A stretch of DNA of 10,011 nt from JANNRW01 sp031401815 (GTDB taxonomy: Bacteria > Desulfobacterota > Desulfuromonadia > Geobacterales > DSM-12255). Numbering within the stretch: position 1 is the stretch's first letter; the number at the start of each line of letters is the position of its first letter. Shown piece by piece: positions 1 through 6,651 of this stretch. The position numbers were made by a program, and so were the translations under genes. The DNA lies in the NCBI GenBank assembly GCA_031401815.1, contig JANNRW010000203.1, positions 1-10,011 of the forward strand, in the 5' to 3' direction. The notes under the pieces were generated by a model. It worked only from the letters and a program-made list of their open reading frames with translations. It searched no databases and was not told where the DNA came from.

Positions 1-16
1 GGACCTTAACTACTGA

Positions 17-43
17 TGCATTCGCAAATTCTCAAAAAAAGTC
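17..43 (+). repeat. GCAYTCGCAAATTCTC box, left flank of copy 1
   Basis: An AT-rich box, ATGCATTCGCAAATTCTC followed by seven A, abuts the C-rich hairpin of copy 1. The same box recurs at 3904-3930 (reverse orientation) and 6624-6650 (forward), and a shortened version, TTTTTGCGAGTGCTTCA, sits on the other side of copy 1 at 156-172. The two flanks of copy 1 therefore form an imperfect inverted pair, as expected at the ends of a small non-autonomous mobile element. No transposase is present. Confidence 0.6.
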
Positions 44-148
44 CCCTCCCCCCTGGCGGGGGAGGGTTAGGGTGGGGGGGAAGATGCCATGATATCAGTA
101 TGTTGCAACTTCACCCACCCCCTGACCCCCTCCCGTCAAGGGAGGGGG
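44..148. repeat. Composite inverted G-rich repeat element, copy 1
   Basis: Two GC-rich hairpins lie head to head. The left has a 9-bp stem (44-52 with 58-66, loop CTGGC) and the right a 9-bp stem (126-134 with 140-148, loop GTCAA). The spacer contains GATATC and TTGCAAC. Runs of G at 58-80 on the plus strand, and of C at 114-134 (G on the minus strand), each fit a four-tract G-quadruplex pattern. The element matches the reverse complement of 3794-3898 at 102 of 105 positions by direct alignment. It lies just beyond the 3' end of the stress-protein gene. A role in transcript ends or as a BIME-like dispersed element is inference. Confidence 0.85.
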
Positions 149-172
149 AAAAGACTTTTTGCGAGTGCTTCA

Positions 173-649
173 CTACTCTTTCGCTTCCAATGCCTCAGGT
201 TCATTTTTCACTAGCAGGATCGAACATGGCATCCTGCGAATTATGGCATCATTTTCTCCACCGAACAGGGCATGTTCAAGAAAACCTTCCTCCTGGGCGA
301 GCATGACGATCAGATCAATCTTCTCTTTTTTGACTACTCTGACAATCTCCTCTATGGAATCCTGATCACTAATCATCTTTTTTATCGGTAGACCATGGTG
401 AATCTCTTTATTTATGATTATATCCAGCTGTTCTTTAGCTTCCTGTAGACTGTTTTTGTAATTTGTGTACATCTCTTCGGGTAATAATCCCGGTGCATTT
501 ATTGCCATCATTTCAACTGGATGCGTAATAAAATGCAGTATCAGTAGTTTGGCTTTGTACTTGCTGGCGAGAGAAATGCCGCAGCTGACAGCTTTCTGGC
601 TGTTTTGGCTCATTCTGCTTATGACAAGAATCCGACTGAACTTTTGCAT
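173..649 (-). CDS. Universal stress protein (UspA-like) family protein
   Basis: Small cytoplasmic protein of the Usp alpha/beta nucleotide-binding fold. From the preferred start it is 158 aa, normal for a single-domain Usp. The first strand is FSRILVISRM, followed by a helix SQKAVSCGISLASKY and a strand AKLLILHFI; the C-terminal part IDLIVML...PCSILLVK is typical. The ATP-binding signature GxxG-x9-G(S/T) is degenerate: Gln replaces the first Gly, and GG replaces the final G(S/T) (around residues 119-131). ATP binding is therefore doubtful. I chose the ATG at 649 because AGGGG lies 7 nt upstream. An in-frame ATG at 709 adds 20 residues but has no ribosome binding site and the extension does not look like Usp. 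The gene is 117 nt downstream of the 154-aa gene and may be read with it or separately. The exact stress role is unknown. Confidence 0.85.
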   Translation of the reverse strand: MQKFSRILVISRMSQNSQKAVSCGISLASKYKAKLLILHFITHPVEMMAINAPGLLPEEMYTNYKNSLQEAKEQLDIIINKEIHHGLPIKKMISDQDSIEEIVRVVKKEKIDLIVMLAQEEGFLEHALFGGENDAIIRRMPCSILLVKNEPEALEAKE

Positions 650-766
650 CTCTTTACCCCTGGTTTTGTCGATAATGAACGACCTGTCGTCTCTGCTGAC
701 TTCTGACATCGGATTTCGTAATTGGAGCCTTCCTGATCTGGATGAGTCAAGAAGCTGAATCGCAAA

Positions 767-1231
767 TCATTTACTGACTTCCAAAAGTCCATAGCCAAAT
801 GTCTTGTAGTTAATCAGTTTTTGCCTTGTTTCCCTGGTAGCCTTAACTGTTCCTGCATTTATCCGCTTCAGCGCATCTTCAGTAATACTGAGAAATTCCC
901 GATAATTATCCTTGGCAAATGCCTTCTTGGCAGCGTTTGTATACTCTTTAGCTGTTTTAAAATTATAGCTTTTCAGGGCAATTACCGGCCTGGCGACCCG
1001 TTGATCCGTGTCCGGTTTTGCAGGAATTGGTGCAGGTTTCACTTGGACAACTACTGCTGGTGGGACAATTTGCGTGGGAGGCGATAGCGGCTCAGGATTA
1101 TCCATCCGGGATGCGGGATTGTAAATATTTGCCGCCGGATTATTGATTTTATACATTTCTGCTGTTGCAGGTGCATTCATACAGATACTATGAAATAGCA
1201 CCATCAAGGTTGTGAACTTTATCCTTGTCAT
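767..1231 (-). CDS. Small exported protein with Asn-Pro-rich head and helical tail
   Basis: I do not recognise a named family. The 154-aa product begins with a probable Sec signal peptide (MTRIKFTTLMVLFHSICMN, cleavage likely after ATA at residue 24). Next come three spaced Asn-Pro motifs (residues 30-46), then a Pro/Val-rich linker to about residue 75. The C-terminal 65 residues are charged and probably helical (YNFKTAKEYTNAAKKAF...). A periplasmic or outer-membrane-facing location is inferred. The ATG lies 7 nt after the stop codon of the ligase-acyltransferase gene and has no clear Shine-Dalgarno, so it is probably translated by coupling to that gene. This suggests, but does not show, a shared envelope role. 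I recall similar short proteins in other Geobacter genomes as hypothetical; that is memory, not a search. Confidence 0.75.
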   Translation of the reverse strand: MTRIKFTTLMVLFHSICMNAPATAEMYKINNPAANIYNPASRMDNPEPLSPPTQIVPPAVVVQVKPAPIPAKPDTDQRVARPVIALKSYNFKTAKEYTNAAKKAFAKDNYREFLSITEDALKRINAGTVKATRETRQKLINYKTFGYGLLEVSK

Positions 1232-1238
1232 GGCTGAT

Positions 1239-3716
1239 TCACGACAGTTTTTGAACTGCCAGCCGGGTTATTTTCACGATCTCTTCCGGCTCTTCGTAGC
1301 GAAACCGGATTGCCTCGCCGAATGATATCGTCACCTTACCCTGTTTTGGCCATTTTGCCTTATGCGGAAGAACCTGAGCTGTGCCGCTGATTTTTACCGG
1401 CACTACCTGAAGTCCCAGCTCCTTTACCATGATGCCCAGACCTGGCTGGAACGGGAGCATTTTGCCATCAAGAGAATGACCCCCTTCAGGGAAAATCAGC
1501 AAGTTAACGTTGGCATCGGCAAGTTTTCCCATAAATTTGAGGGCACCGCTGAACCCTTGTGACTGGGGGAGTGGGAAGAGGTTGAACAGTATGCTGGCAT
1601 ACTCGTAAACCAGACGTCGCCAGATCCGTTTAAAACCTTTGTAGTTACCAAAAAAGAACTCTTCCCATGCAGCAGTGGCTGTTCTGTAGCGGATGTTTGC
1701 CGGTAATGCGAACATGACAGCAGGCTGATCCAGGTAACTTGCATGATTGGCAACGAAAATGACCGGTTCAGTCAGGTTATGCAGATTCTCTACCCCTTTC
1801 ACATAAAGTGTGACAAACCTGTTGAACAGGGGGCCGTGGCACAGGGTGTCCCAGACCATACGCAATGCTCTGCAAAGATGACCATTAGTCCAGAAACGGA
1901 AATGGTCATGACTTGTCAGTTTTTCACGTTTGGCTATCATCTGGCGCAGATCCGAGACTTTAGTTTCAGGCCCGATCCTGGAGTCGTCAATATCCAGGCG
2001 GTATTCCTGCTCCAGAAAATTGACCAGCTCCAGCCGGTCGATGGAGGAGAGCCCAAGATCGGCAACAAGCAGTGACTCTTCTCGAATTTTCGCAACAGCT
2101 GTGCCAGTGACTTTTGCAAGAAGATTGAGCAGGCTGTCCTTGCTGAAAGCGTTCCCGCCACTGTCTACCCCCTTTTCAAGCTCTTCCTTGACTGCAAATT
2201 TCCTGATTTTGAGGGTGGTTGTCTTGGGGAATTCCGGCTCGTTCCAGACAGTGAAACCGGTAATTTTGGTCAGGGCATCCAGCTGGCTGTTTGCCTGAGT
2301 AATGATCTCTTCGGGAGCTTTGTTGCTGCCGTCCAGAAGCAGCACCGCGTGCACCTCTTCCCCGTTACCGTTATCCATACCGATGATGCATGATTCCTTG
2401 ACTCCTGGAATCTTGTTCACTACTGTTTCCAGCTCGTCGGGATAAACATTGACCCCTGATCCGGTAACGATCAGCTCTTTCTCTCTCCCTTTGATAATCA
2501 GCCATCCATCCAGGCCTATTTCGCCGATGTCGCCAGTCCGGAACCAGCCCGCAGGCTTGAAAGCGTCTCTGGTTGCCTGCTCATTTTCAAAATAGCCGGG
2601 AAAGACATTGGCGCCTCGCACCAGCACTTCCTTCTTCAAGATCTTTACCTCAACTCCGGGCAGCGGCGGCCCGACTGAACCTGCCACCTGTTTTTCCATG
2701 GTGTTGACGCAGAGAACAGGCGAAGTCTCTGTTAGTCCATACCCTTCCAGAACAGTGAACCCCATGCTGCTCCAGAAATTGAAAACATCCGGATTAAGAG
2801 GTGCTCCACCGGATACGAAGACCGTGAAATTACCCCCGAACTTGCTCTGCACCGGTAAAAAAAGAAGTTGTCTGATCTTTCGAGGCAGCTTTGTTGTCAG
2901 TTGCGCCAGCAGGCGAAACAGCCCGGAGAGGTGCTTTTCCTCAAGTTCTCTCTCAATGGTGGTTTTCAGCAGCTGCATGAGCCGGGGGACAGACATGATG
3001 ACGTAGATATCTTCTTCGCTCAGCGCTTCCATAATGGCAGATGGCTTGAGGGTGCGCAGATATACGATGGTTGCGCCACGGTAGAGCGGCGTAAAAAAAC
3101 CACCCATCTGTTCAAACATGTGGGACAGGGGGAGCAGAGAGAGGAAACTGAATGCAGACGTAATGATCGGCACTGCCTTGTTAATCTGGGTCATGTTGGC
3201 GATCAGGTTTCTGTGGGTAAGGATGACCCCTTTCGGATTGCCGGTAGTGCCGGAGGTATAGATGAGTTGCGCCATATCTTCAGGTAATGGGTTGGCAAGC
3301 TCCTCAACCGGCTCTGTATCTTCAAGCAGATACTGAAGATCTTCCAGCAGCAGCGAACTCTTCGCTGTTATTCGTTCCGGCTTGAAGCGGCTCTGCAACA
3401 CCAGTCTGGCTTTTGTCAGCTTGCGAATCGTTTCGGCCCGAGCCGGATCGGACATGAAATCCACTGGCACGGCAACTGCGCCACGGATGATGATCCCCCA
3501 ATAGGCTACCCCCCACCAGGAGGAGTTGGGCCCCCAGACCAGCACCCTGTCACCCGGTTCCACGCCGTTTTGCGCCAGAAGAGTTGCCATTTTCAGGGCA
3601 AGAACGTGCAGCTCCCTGTAGGAAACCACAACCCGGCGGACGCCTGTCCGGTTCACAAAAGCAGTTTTGTCACCCAGAGCTTCAAATGTTTTGAAAAGAT
3701 CGATTAGTGTTTTCAT
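1239..3716 (-). CDS. Acyl-CoA/ACP ligase - acyl carrier - PlsC acyltransferase fusion
   Basis: Three domains sit in one 825-aa chain. Residues 1-510 are an AMP-forming acyl ligase: P-loop YTSGTTGNPKG at 153-163, YGLTETSP at 326-333, RTGD at 393-396, and a probable adenylation lysine at K503 in TTLKIRKF. Residues about 525-600 are an acyl carrier domain: in DLGLSSID, S558 aligns with the phosphopantetheine serine, although the usual Asp before it is Ser. Residues about 630-825 are a glycerophospholipid acyltransferase: NHASYLD (H658, D663) and FPEGGHS at 742-748. The likely role is to activate a fatty acid, hold it on the built-in carrier and transfer it to a lysophospholipid at the inner membrane, by analogy with Aas. 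Aas has the opposite order (acyltransferase first) and no carrier domain. There is no transporter domain. The 154-aa gene follows after 7 nt. Confidence 0.9.
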   Translation of the reverse strand: MKTLIDLFKTFEALGDKTAFVNRTGVRRVVVSYRELHVLALKMATLLAQNGVEPGDRVLVWGPNSSWWGVAYWGIIIRGAVAVPVDFMSDPARAETIRKLTKARLVLQSRFKPERITAKSSLLLEDLQYLLEDTEPVEELANPLPEDMAQLIYTSGTTGNPKGVILTHRNLIANMTQINKAVPIITSAFSFLSLLPLSHMFEQMGGFFTPLYRGATIVYLRTLKPSAIMEALSEEDIYVIMSVPRLMQLLKTTIERELEEKHLSGLFRLLAQLTTKLPRKIRQLLFLPVQSKFGGNFTVFVSGGAPLNPDVFNFWSSMGFTVLEGYGLTETSPVLCVNTMEKQVAGSVGPPLPGVEVKILKKEVLVRGANVFPGYFENEQATRDAFKPAGWFRTGDIGEIGLDGWLIIKGREKELIVTGSGVNVYPDELETVVNKIPGVKESCIIGMDNGNGEEVHAVLLLDGSNKAPEEIITQANSQLDALTKITGFTVWNEPEFPKTTTLKIRKFAVKEELEKGVDSGGNAFSKDSLLNLLAKVTGTAVAKIREESLLVADLGLSSIDRLELVNFLEQEYRLDIDDSRIGPETKVSDLRQMIAKREKLTSHDHFRFWTNGHLCRALRMVWDTLCHGPLFNRFVTLYVKGVENLHNLTEPVIFVANHASYLDQPAVMFALPANIRYRTATAAWEEFFFGNYKGFKRIWRRLVYEYASILFNLFPLPQSQGFSGALKFMGKLADANVNLLIFPEGGHSLDGKMLPFQPGLGIMVKELGLQVVPVKISGTAQVLPHKAKWPKQGKVTISFGEAIRFRYEEPEEIVKITRLAVQKLS

Positions 3717-3735
3717 AAATATTCATCATCCTGAC

Positions 3736-3765
3736 CCGGACAAGCCGGAACCCAGTGGTGTCCGG
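3736..3765. other. 7-bp inverted repeat in ligase gene leader
   Basis: CCGGACA at 3736-3742 pairs perfectly with TGTCCGG at 3759-3765 across a 16-nt loop. In the minus-strand transcript this would be a stem about 20 nt upstream of the ligase-acyltransferase start codon. The right half belongs to a sequence also found at 9456-9483, whereas the left half does not. A regulatory role is possible but unsupported. Confidence 0.35.
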
Positions 3766-3780
3766 TTTGGTTTATGCAGT
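3753..3780 (+). repeat. 28-bp direct repeat, copy 1 (GTGTCCGGTTTGG core)
   Basis: This stretch matches 9456-9483 at 24 of 28 positions, including an uninterrupted GTGTCCGGTTTGGT core. In both places a G-rich composite element begins within about 15 bp on the right. The stretch therefore looks like part of a longer repeat unit, or a shared insertion context. Both copies lie in the upstream region of a minus-strand gene. Confidence 0.6.
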
Positions 3781-3793
3781 TGACTTAAAAGTT

Positions 3794-3898
3794 CCCCCTC
3801 CCTTGACGGGAGGGGGTCAGGGGGTGGGTGAAGTTGCAACATACAGATATCATGGCACCTCCCCCCCCACCCTAACCCTCCCCCGCCAGGGGGGAGGG
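3794..3898. repeat. Composite inverted G-rich repeat element, copy 2
   Basis: This is the reverse-complement partner of 44-148, with the same 105-bp length and three mismatches. Stems are 3794-3802 with 3808-3816 (loop TTGAC) and 3876-3884 with 3890-3898 (loop GCCAG). G-quadruplex-type tracts lie at 3808-3828 on the plus strand and 3861-3884 on the minus strand. It separates the aldehyde dehydrogenase stop codon from the ligase-acyltransferase start. With copy 1 it brackets the ligase, 154-aa and stress-protein genes. Confidence 0.85.
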
Positions 3899-3903
3899 GA
3901 CTT

Positions 3904-3930
3904 GCTTAGAGAATGTGCGAGTGCTTCATG
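3904..3930 (-). repeat. GCACTCGCAAATTCTC-type box next to copy 2
   Basis: On the minus strand this reads GCACTCGCACATTCTCTAAG and runs into the C-rich hairpin of copy 2, as at 17-43. It begins 2 nt after the aldehyde dehydrogenase stop codon. The spacing and sequence match make it part of the repeat element rather than gene-specific sequence. Confidence 0.6.
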
Positions 3931-3932
3931 AT

Positions 3933-5285
3933 TTAAGTAATCCTGAAATAACCCACAAGGCTGCAATGCAGTGGTCTTACAAAATGGGAGGGCTTGGTAA
4001 TGCCGTCTCCGGTTGGAGTCCCTATGGACATCGATGCGTACCCCTCTCCCATACCAAGGCCGTAAAGAGTCGAAGCGTTATTTACAAAGATCGAGCACTG
4101 CATCCGCCTCCCCATGCGGGTCAGGTTTTCGATGTTGGTGGAGTACATGGCAGCGGAATGATGGTTTCCAGCCTCTACTTGCCAGGCTAATTCTATGGCA
4201 GCGTCAACGTCTTTAACAAAAGTTACAGGCAGTATCGGCATAAGTTGTTCAGTCCGGACAAGGGGGTGATCACCCGGCACTACCCCCCATAACAGGCGTA
4301 TGGAAGGGGGGAGCTCAAGGCCGATACCTCTGGCTATGACTGCTGCGTCGCGACCCACATAATTGCGGTTCATGGAAGGTTCACTACACCCCGGATCCCC
4401 TTCACTGATTACAAGCCTGGTCAGAGCATCCATCTGATGTTCCGAAAGTTCGAAGCCCCGTTGATCCTTGCGCATACTCTCAAGAAAGCGGGTTCTGGCA
4501 GCTTCGACCACGATGACTTCTTTTTCAGCTATACACAAAACATTGTTGTCGAAACTCGCGCCGAAGATGATCTGCTGGACGCAATCCGGAAAAAGAGCTG
4601 TTTCATCCACAACAACCGGTGGATTGCCTGGCCCGGCTGCTATGGTTTTGCAGGCTTTGCCGGTAGTCATGGCCACTTTCACAATTGCCGGCCCTCCGGT
4701 CACCATGTTGAGACTGACATCCGGATGGGCCAGTAGTGCCCTGCCTGTTTCCTGAGAGGCAGGTGCAACCGTGGTTATGAGACCTGCCGGAGCTCCAGCC
4801 GAGACAGCTGCCGCAGCCAGAGTGCGCATCACATCCTGGCAAACTCCTGCAGCGGCCGGGTGCGGTGCGAAGACCACGGAATTCCCGGCAGCAAGTATTG
4901 CAATAGCATTGGAGATGACAGTTGCCGCAGGATTATTGGACGGGGTTATGGCGGCCACAACACCGAACGGGGCATACTCTACCAGAGTAAGCCCCTTGTC
5001 GCCGGTGTAGGCGCTGGAGAGGAGATCTTCGACCCCTGGCGTGCGGTTGGCGCAGAGAAGATTTTTTTGCATCTTGTCATCAATGCGACCCATACCGGTC
5101 TCTTCCACCGCCATCTGACCCCAGCGCCCGGCGTTTTCAATAGATGCCATGCGTATGGCCTTGATGACACCCCTGCGTATCTCCAGGCTCTGGTCATGAA
5201 ATATCAACTGGGCTTTGGCCGCAGTAGAAACAGCTGCATCGACGGTGGAGAATATGACCTTTTGTGTCTGCTTGTCCATGATCAT
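3933..5285 (-). CDS. CoA-acylating aldehyde dehydrogenase, EutE/PduP-like
   Basis: This family oxidises an aldehyde to the acyl-CoA with NAD+ and CoA, or runs in reverse. The 450-aa sequence carries a Rossmann region (EYAPFGVVAAITPSNNPAAT, 103-122), AAGPGNPPVVVDETA (216-230), the catalytic cysteine C251 in ASFDNNVLCIAEKEV, EQLMPILPV (346-354) and a TPTGDGIT-type C-terminal segment (423-430) typical of EutE/PduP. It is slightly short for the family: the chain starts almost directly at the catalytic fold, with no N-terminal peptide of the kind that targets PduP to microcompartments. No shell genes are in view. The ATG overlaps the TGA of the 380-aa gene as ATGA, with GGA about 5 nt upstream, so translational coupling is likely; a second Met at residue 3 is an alternative start. 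The physiological aldehyde is unknown. Confidence 0.9.
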   Translation of the reverse strand: MIMDKQTQKVIFSTVDAAVSTAAKAQLIFHDQSLEIRRGVIKAIRMASIENAGRWGQMAVEETGMGRIDDKMQKNLLCANRTPGVEDLLSSAYTGDKGLTLVEYAPFGVVAAITPSNNPAATVISNAIAILAAGNSVVFAPHPAAAGVCQDVMRTLAAAAVSAGAPAGLITTVAPASQETGRALLAHPDVSLNMVTGGPAIVKVAMTTGKACKTIAAGPGNPPVVVDETALFPDCVQQIIFGASFDNNVLCIAEKEVIVVEAARTRFLESMRKDQRGFELSEHQMDALTRLVISEGDPGCSEPSMNRNYVGRDAAVIARGIGLELPPSIRLLWGVVPGDHPLVRTEQLMPILPVTFVKDVDAAIELAWQVEAGNHHSAAMYSTNIENLTRMGRRMQCSIFVNNASTLYGLGMGEGYASMSIGTPTGDGITKPSHFVRPLHCSLVGYFRIT

Positions 5286-6424
5286 TTATTCCGACCCTGA
5301 CCATGTTCCTTGCCGCTACTTTGTCCCTGTCCATGACCCCGATCATTATCCTTCTGCTTATCCTTTTCCGGGTGTCCCTGTTCCTGTTTCTGACTCTTTG
5401 GCGGCTGCTCGGCATATATTGGACCCGGTGGTTGCTGCTCATGTCGCATAGCCCCTGGCTGCTGTTTCTTCTCATGTACAGCCGGGGCGGGTTTATGATT
5501 TTTATCACGCTCTCCTTGCGGCTGTCCTTTATGCTCTGCTCTTCCGGGCCGTGGTTTCTGCTGATCCACTGCCGGATGTTGCTTCTGAACGGGTGGTTGA
5601 GGCGATACTGTTTTCCGATTTTTTTCGTTATCCCTCTGCAACTGTTGATTGGAGTCACTTTTGGCTGGCTGCTGTTGTTTTTCATGTACGACACTTTTCC
5701 GCTGCGCCGGAGGCTGAGTCTGAACAGCAGGAGTTGGTGCCGGACGCCGGGATTCGGGCTGCTTCACACTTTTCACCGGCGGCGCTGCCTGTTTGTCATG
5801 CTGAACAGCTGCTGGAGCTTTTTGTTCAACCTGCTGCTTCAGATGCTGGCGAATTACCTTGTCGCGTGGCTGGTAGCGATTATGCTGTTTGCGGAGGTTA
5901 TGCTGCTGCTGAGGCTGCGGATATCGATCTCCTGAATACCGTTGCTGGTAAACAGGCAGTGGTGCGCGTTTAGGAACAGAACTGCGTTGCCACTTGTCCC
6001 ACCCTCTGCGATCCTGCTCCCATCCGTGCCCCCAGTGGTGACCCCAGCGGGGTGGCGCATTGGTTTGCCATCCGCTGAAGTAGAGAGGCGGTTGCCGGTA
6101 ATAACGAACCGGGATACGGAGCACGAAGAGCGGTACAACTTCCGGCGCTACAAAGCTCCAGGGGCCATTGTACCAGGCGCTCGCATACCAGTTGTCGTCA
6201 TGATAGACCCAGTACATGCCATCATAGAAAAAGTAGTTGGCATCCACCTGTGGGGCGTAGTAGACCGGATAGCCCGGGACTGGTACAAGATGCGGGAAGA
6301 GGGGGAAATTGATTCCGATGCTGACATTGGGAAGCCCTATACTGACGTTTACCTGGGCTTCAGCCGTAATAACCAGGCAGAGCAGCAACCAGAGTACAAT
6401 GATTCCGTAACGTATTTTCTGCAT
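5282..6424 (-). CDS. Exported Trp/Tyr-rich protein with disordered Gln/Pro/Lys tail
   Basis: The 380-aa product starts with a good signal peptide (MQKIRYGIIVLWLLLCLVIT, cleavage likely at AEA/Q after residue 23). A head of about 130 residues follows. It contains a doublet of NVSIG (26-37), a Tyr-rich part (YYAPQVDANYFFYDGMYWV), NGPWSFVAPEVVPL and a Trp/His cluster (RWGHHWGHGWEQDRRGWDKW). From about residue 150 to the end it is low-complexity and rich in Gln, Pro, Lys and His, so probably disordered. I recall similar exported heads in Geobacter relatives as hypothetical proteins; no function is established. AGGGAG lies 7 nt before the ATG and supports the start. The TGA overlaps the start of the aldehyde dehydrogenase gene, an unexpected pairing of an exported protein with a cytoplasmic enzyme. 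Confidence 0.8.
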   Translation of the reverse strand: MQKIRYGIIVLWLLLCLVITAEAQVNVSIGLPNVSIGINFPLFPHLVPVPGYPVYYAPQVDANYFFYDGMYWVYHDDNWYASAWYNGPWSFVAPEVVPLFVLRIPVRYYRQPPLYFSGWQTNAPPRWGHHWGHGWEQDRRGWDKWQRSSVPKRAPLPVYQQRYSGDRYPQPQQQHNLRKQHNRYQPRDKVIRQHLKQQVEQKAPAAVQHDKQAAPPVKSVKQPESRRPAPTPAVQTQPPAQRKSVVHEKQQQPAKSDSNQQLQRDNEKNRKTVSPQPPVQKQHPAVDQQKPRPGRAEHKGQPQGERDKNHKPAPAVHEKKQQPGAMRHEQQPPGPIYAEQPPKSQKQEQGHPEKDKQKDNDRGHGQGQSSGKEHGQGRNK

Positions 6425-6474
6425 TTTGATCTCCCTTGGGGCTCAGGTATGGTAACTACTCAGCATGTATCATA

Positions 6475-6597
6475 ACTCCCCCTGTCCCCCTCTTGTCTCA
6501 AGCGGGGGGACGCTTTAAGGAAGGTAAGCCGGTAATGCCGCCAACGCTACTTTGAGCGTCCCTCCCCTTAAATAAGGGGAGGACAGGAGGGGTTAGG
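6475..6597. repeat. Nested-hairpin repeat element, second family
   Basis: Two strong hairpins are present. One spans 6484-6511 (GT+CCCCC and CTTG pairing with CAAG and GGGGG+AC, loop TCT). The other is a perfect 10-bp stem, CCTCCCCTTA at 6561-6570 with TAAGGGGAGG at 6573-6582. GGGACGCT at 6507-6514 also pairs with AGCGTCCC at 6555-6562, and the outer ends 6475-6494 and 6578-6597 are roughly complementary. The whole can therefore fold as two arms or as one long cruciform. It lies between the 120-aa and 380-aa genes and differs in sequence from the four composite elements. Confidence 0.7.
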
Positions 6598-6623
6598 CTT
6601 GGGTGCTAAATGGTTACAGTTTT

Positions 6624-6650
6624 AATGCACTCGCAAATTCTCTAAAAAAA
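6624..6650 (+). repeat. GCACTCGCAAATTCTC box, solo copy
   Basis: ATGCACTCGCAAATTCTC followed by TAAAAAAA matches the box at 17-43 almost exactly, but no C-rich hairpin adjoins it here. Instead it runs straight into the stop codon of the 120-aa gene (6652-6654). It may be the remnant of an element end. On the minus strand the A run becomes a T run immediately after the stop, but no stem precedes it. Confidence 0.55.
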
Positions 6651-6651
6651 T

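Noticed and set aside
16..306. Plus-strand frame beginning MHSQILKKSPLPP
   Set aside because: It reads through the repeat box and G-rich hairpins and then antisense to the stress-protein gene. It reflects repeat sequence, not a gene.
649..709. Upstream ATG start for the stress protein
   Set aside because: No Shine-Dalgarno precedes 709 and the extra 20 residues are outside the family's usual start. The ATG at 649 has AGGGG at good spacing.
5303..5935. Long plus-strand Leu-rich frame
   Set aside because: It is antisense to the Gln/Lys/Pro-rich tail of the exported 380-aa protein, where CAG/CTG-type codons keep the opposite strand open.
6440..6510. Sigma-70 promoter for the 380-aa gene (TATGAT with TTGAGA)
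   Set aside because: The two hexamers are 21 nt apart on the minus strand and overlap the repeat element, so the match is too weak to annotate.
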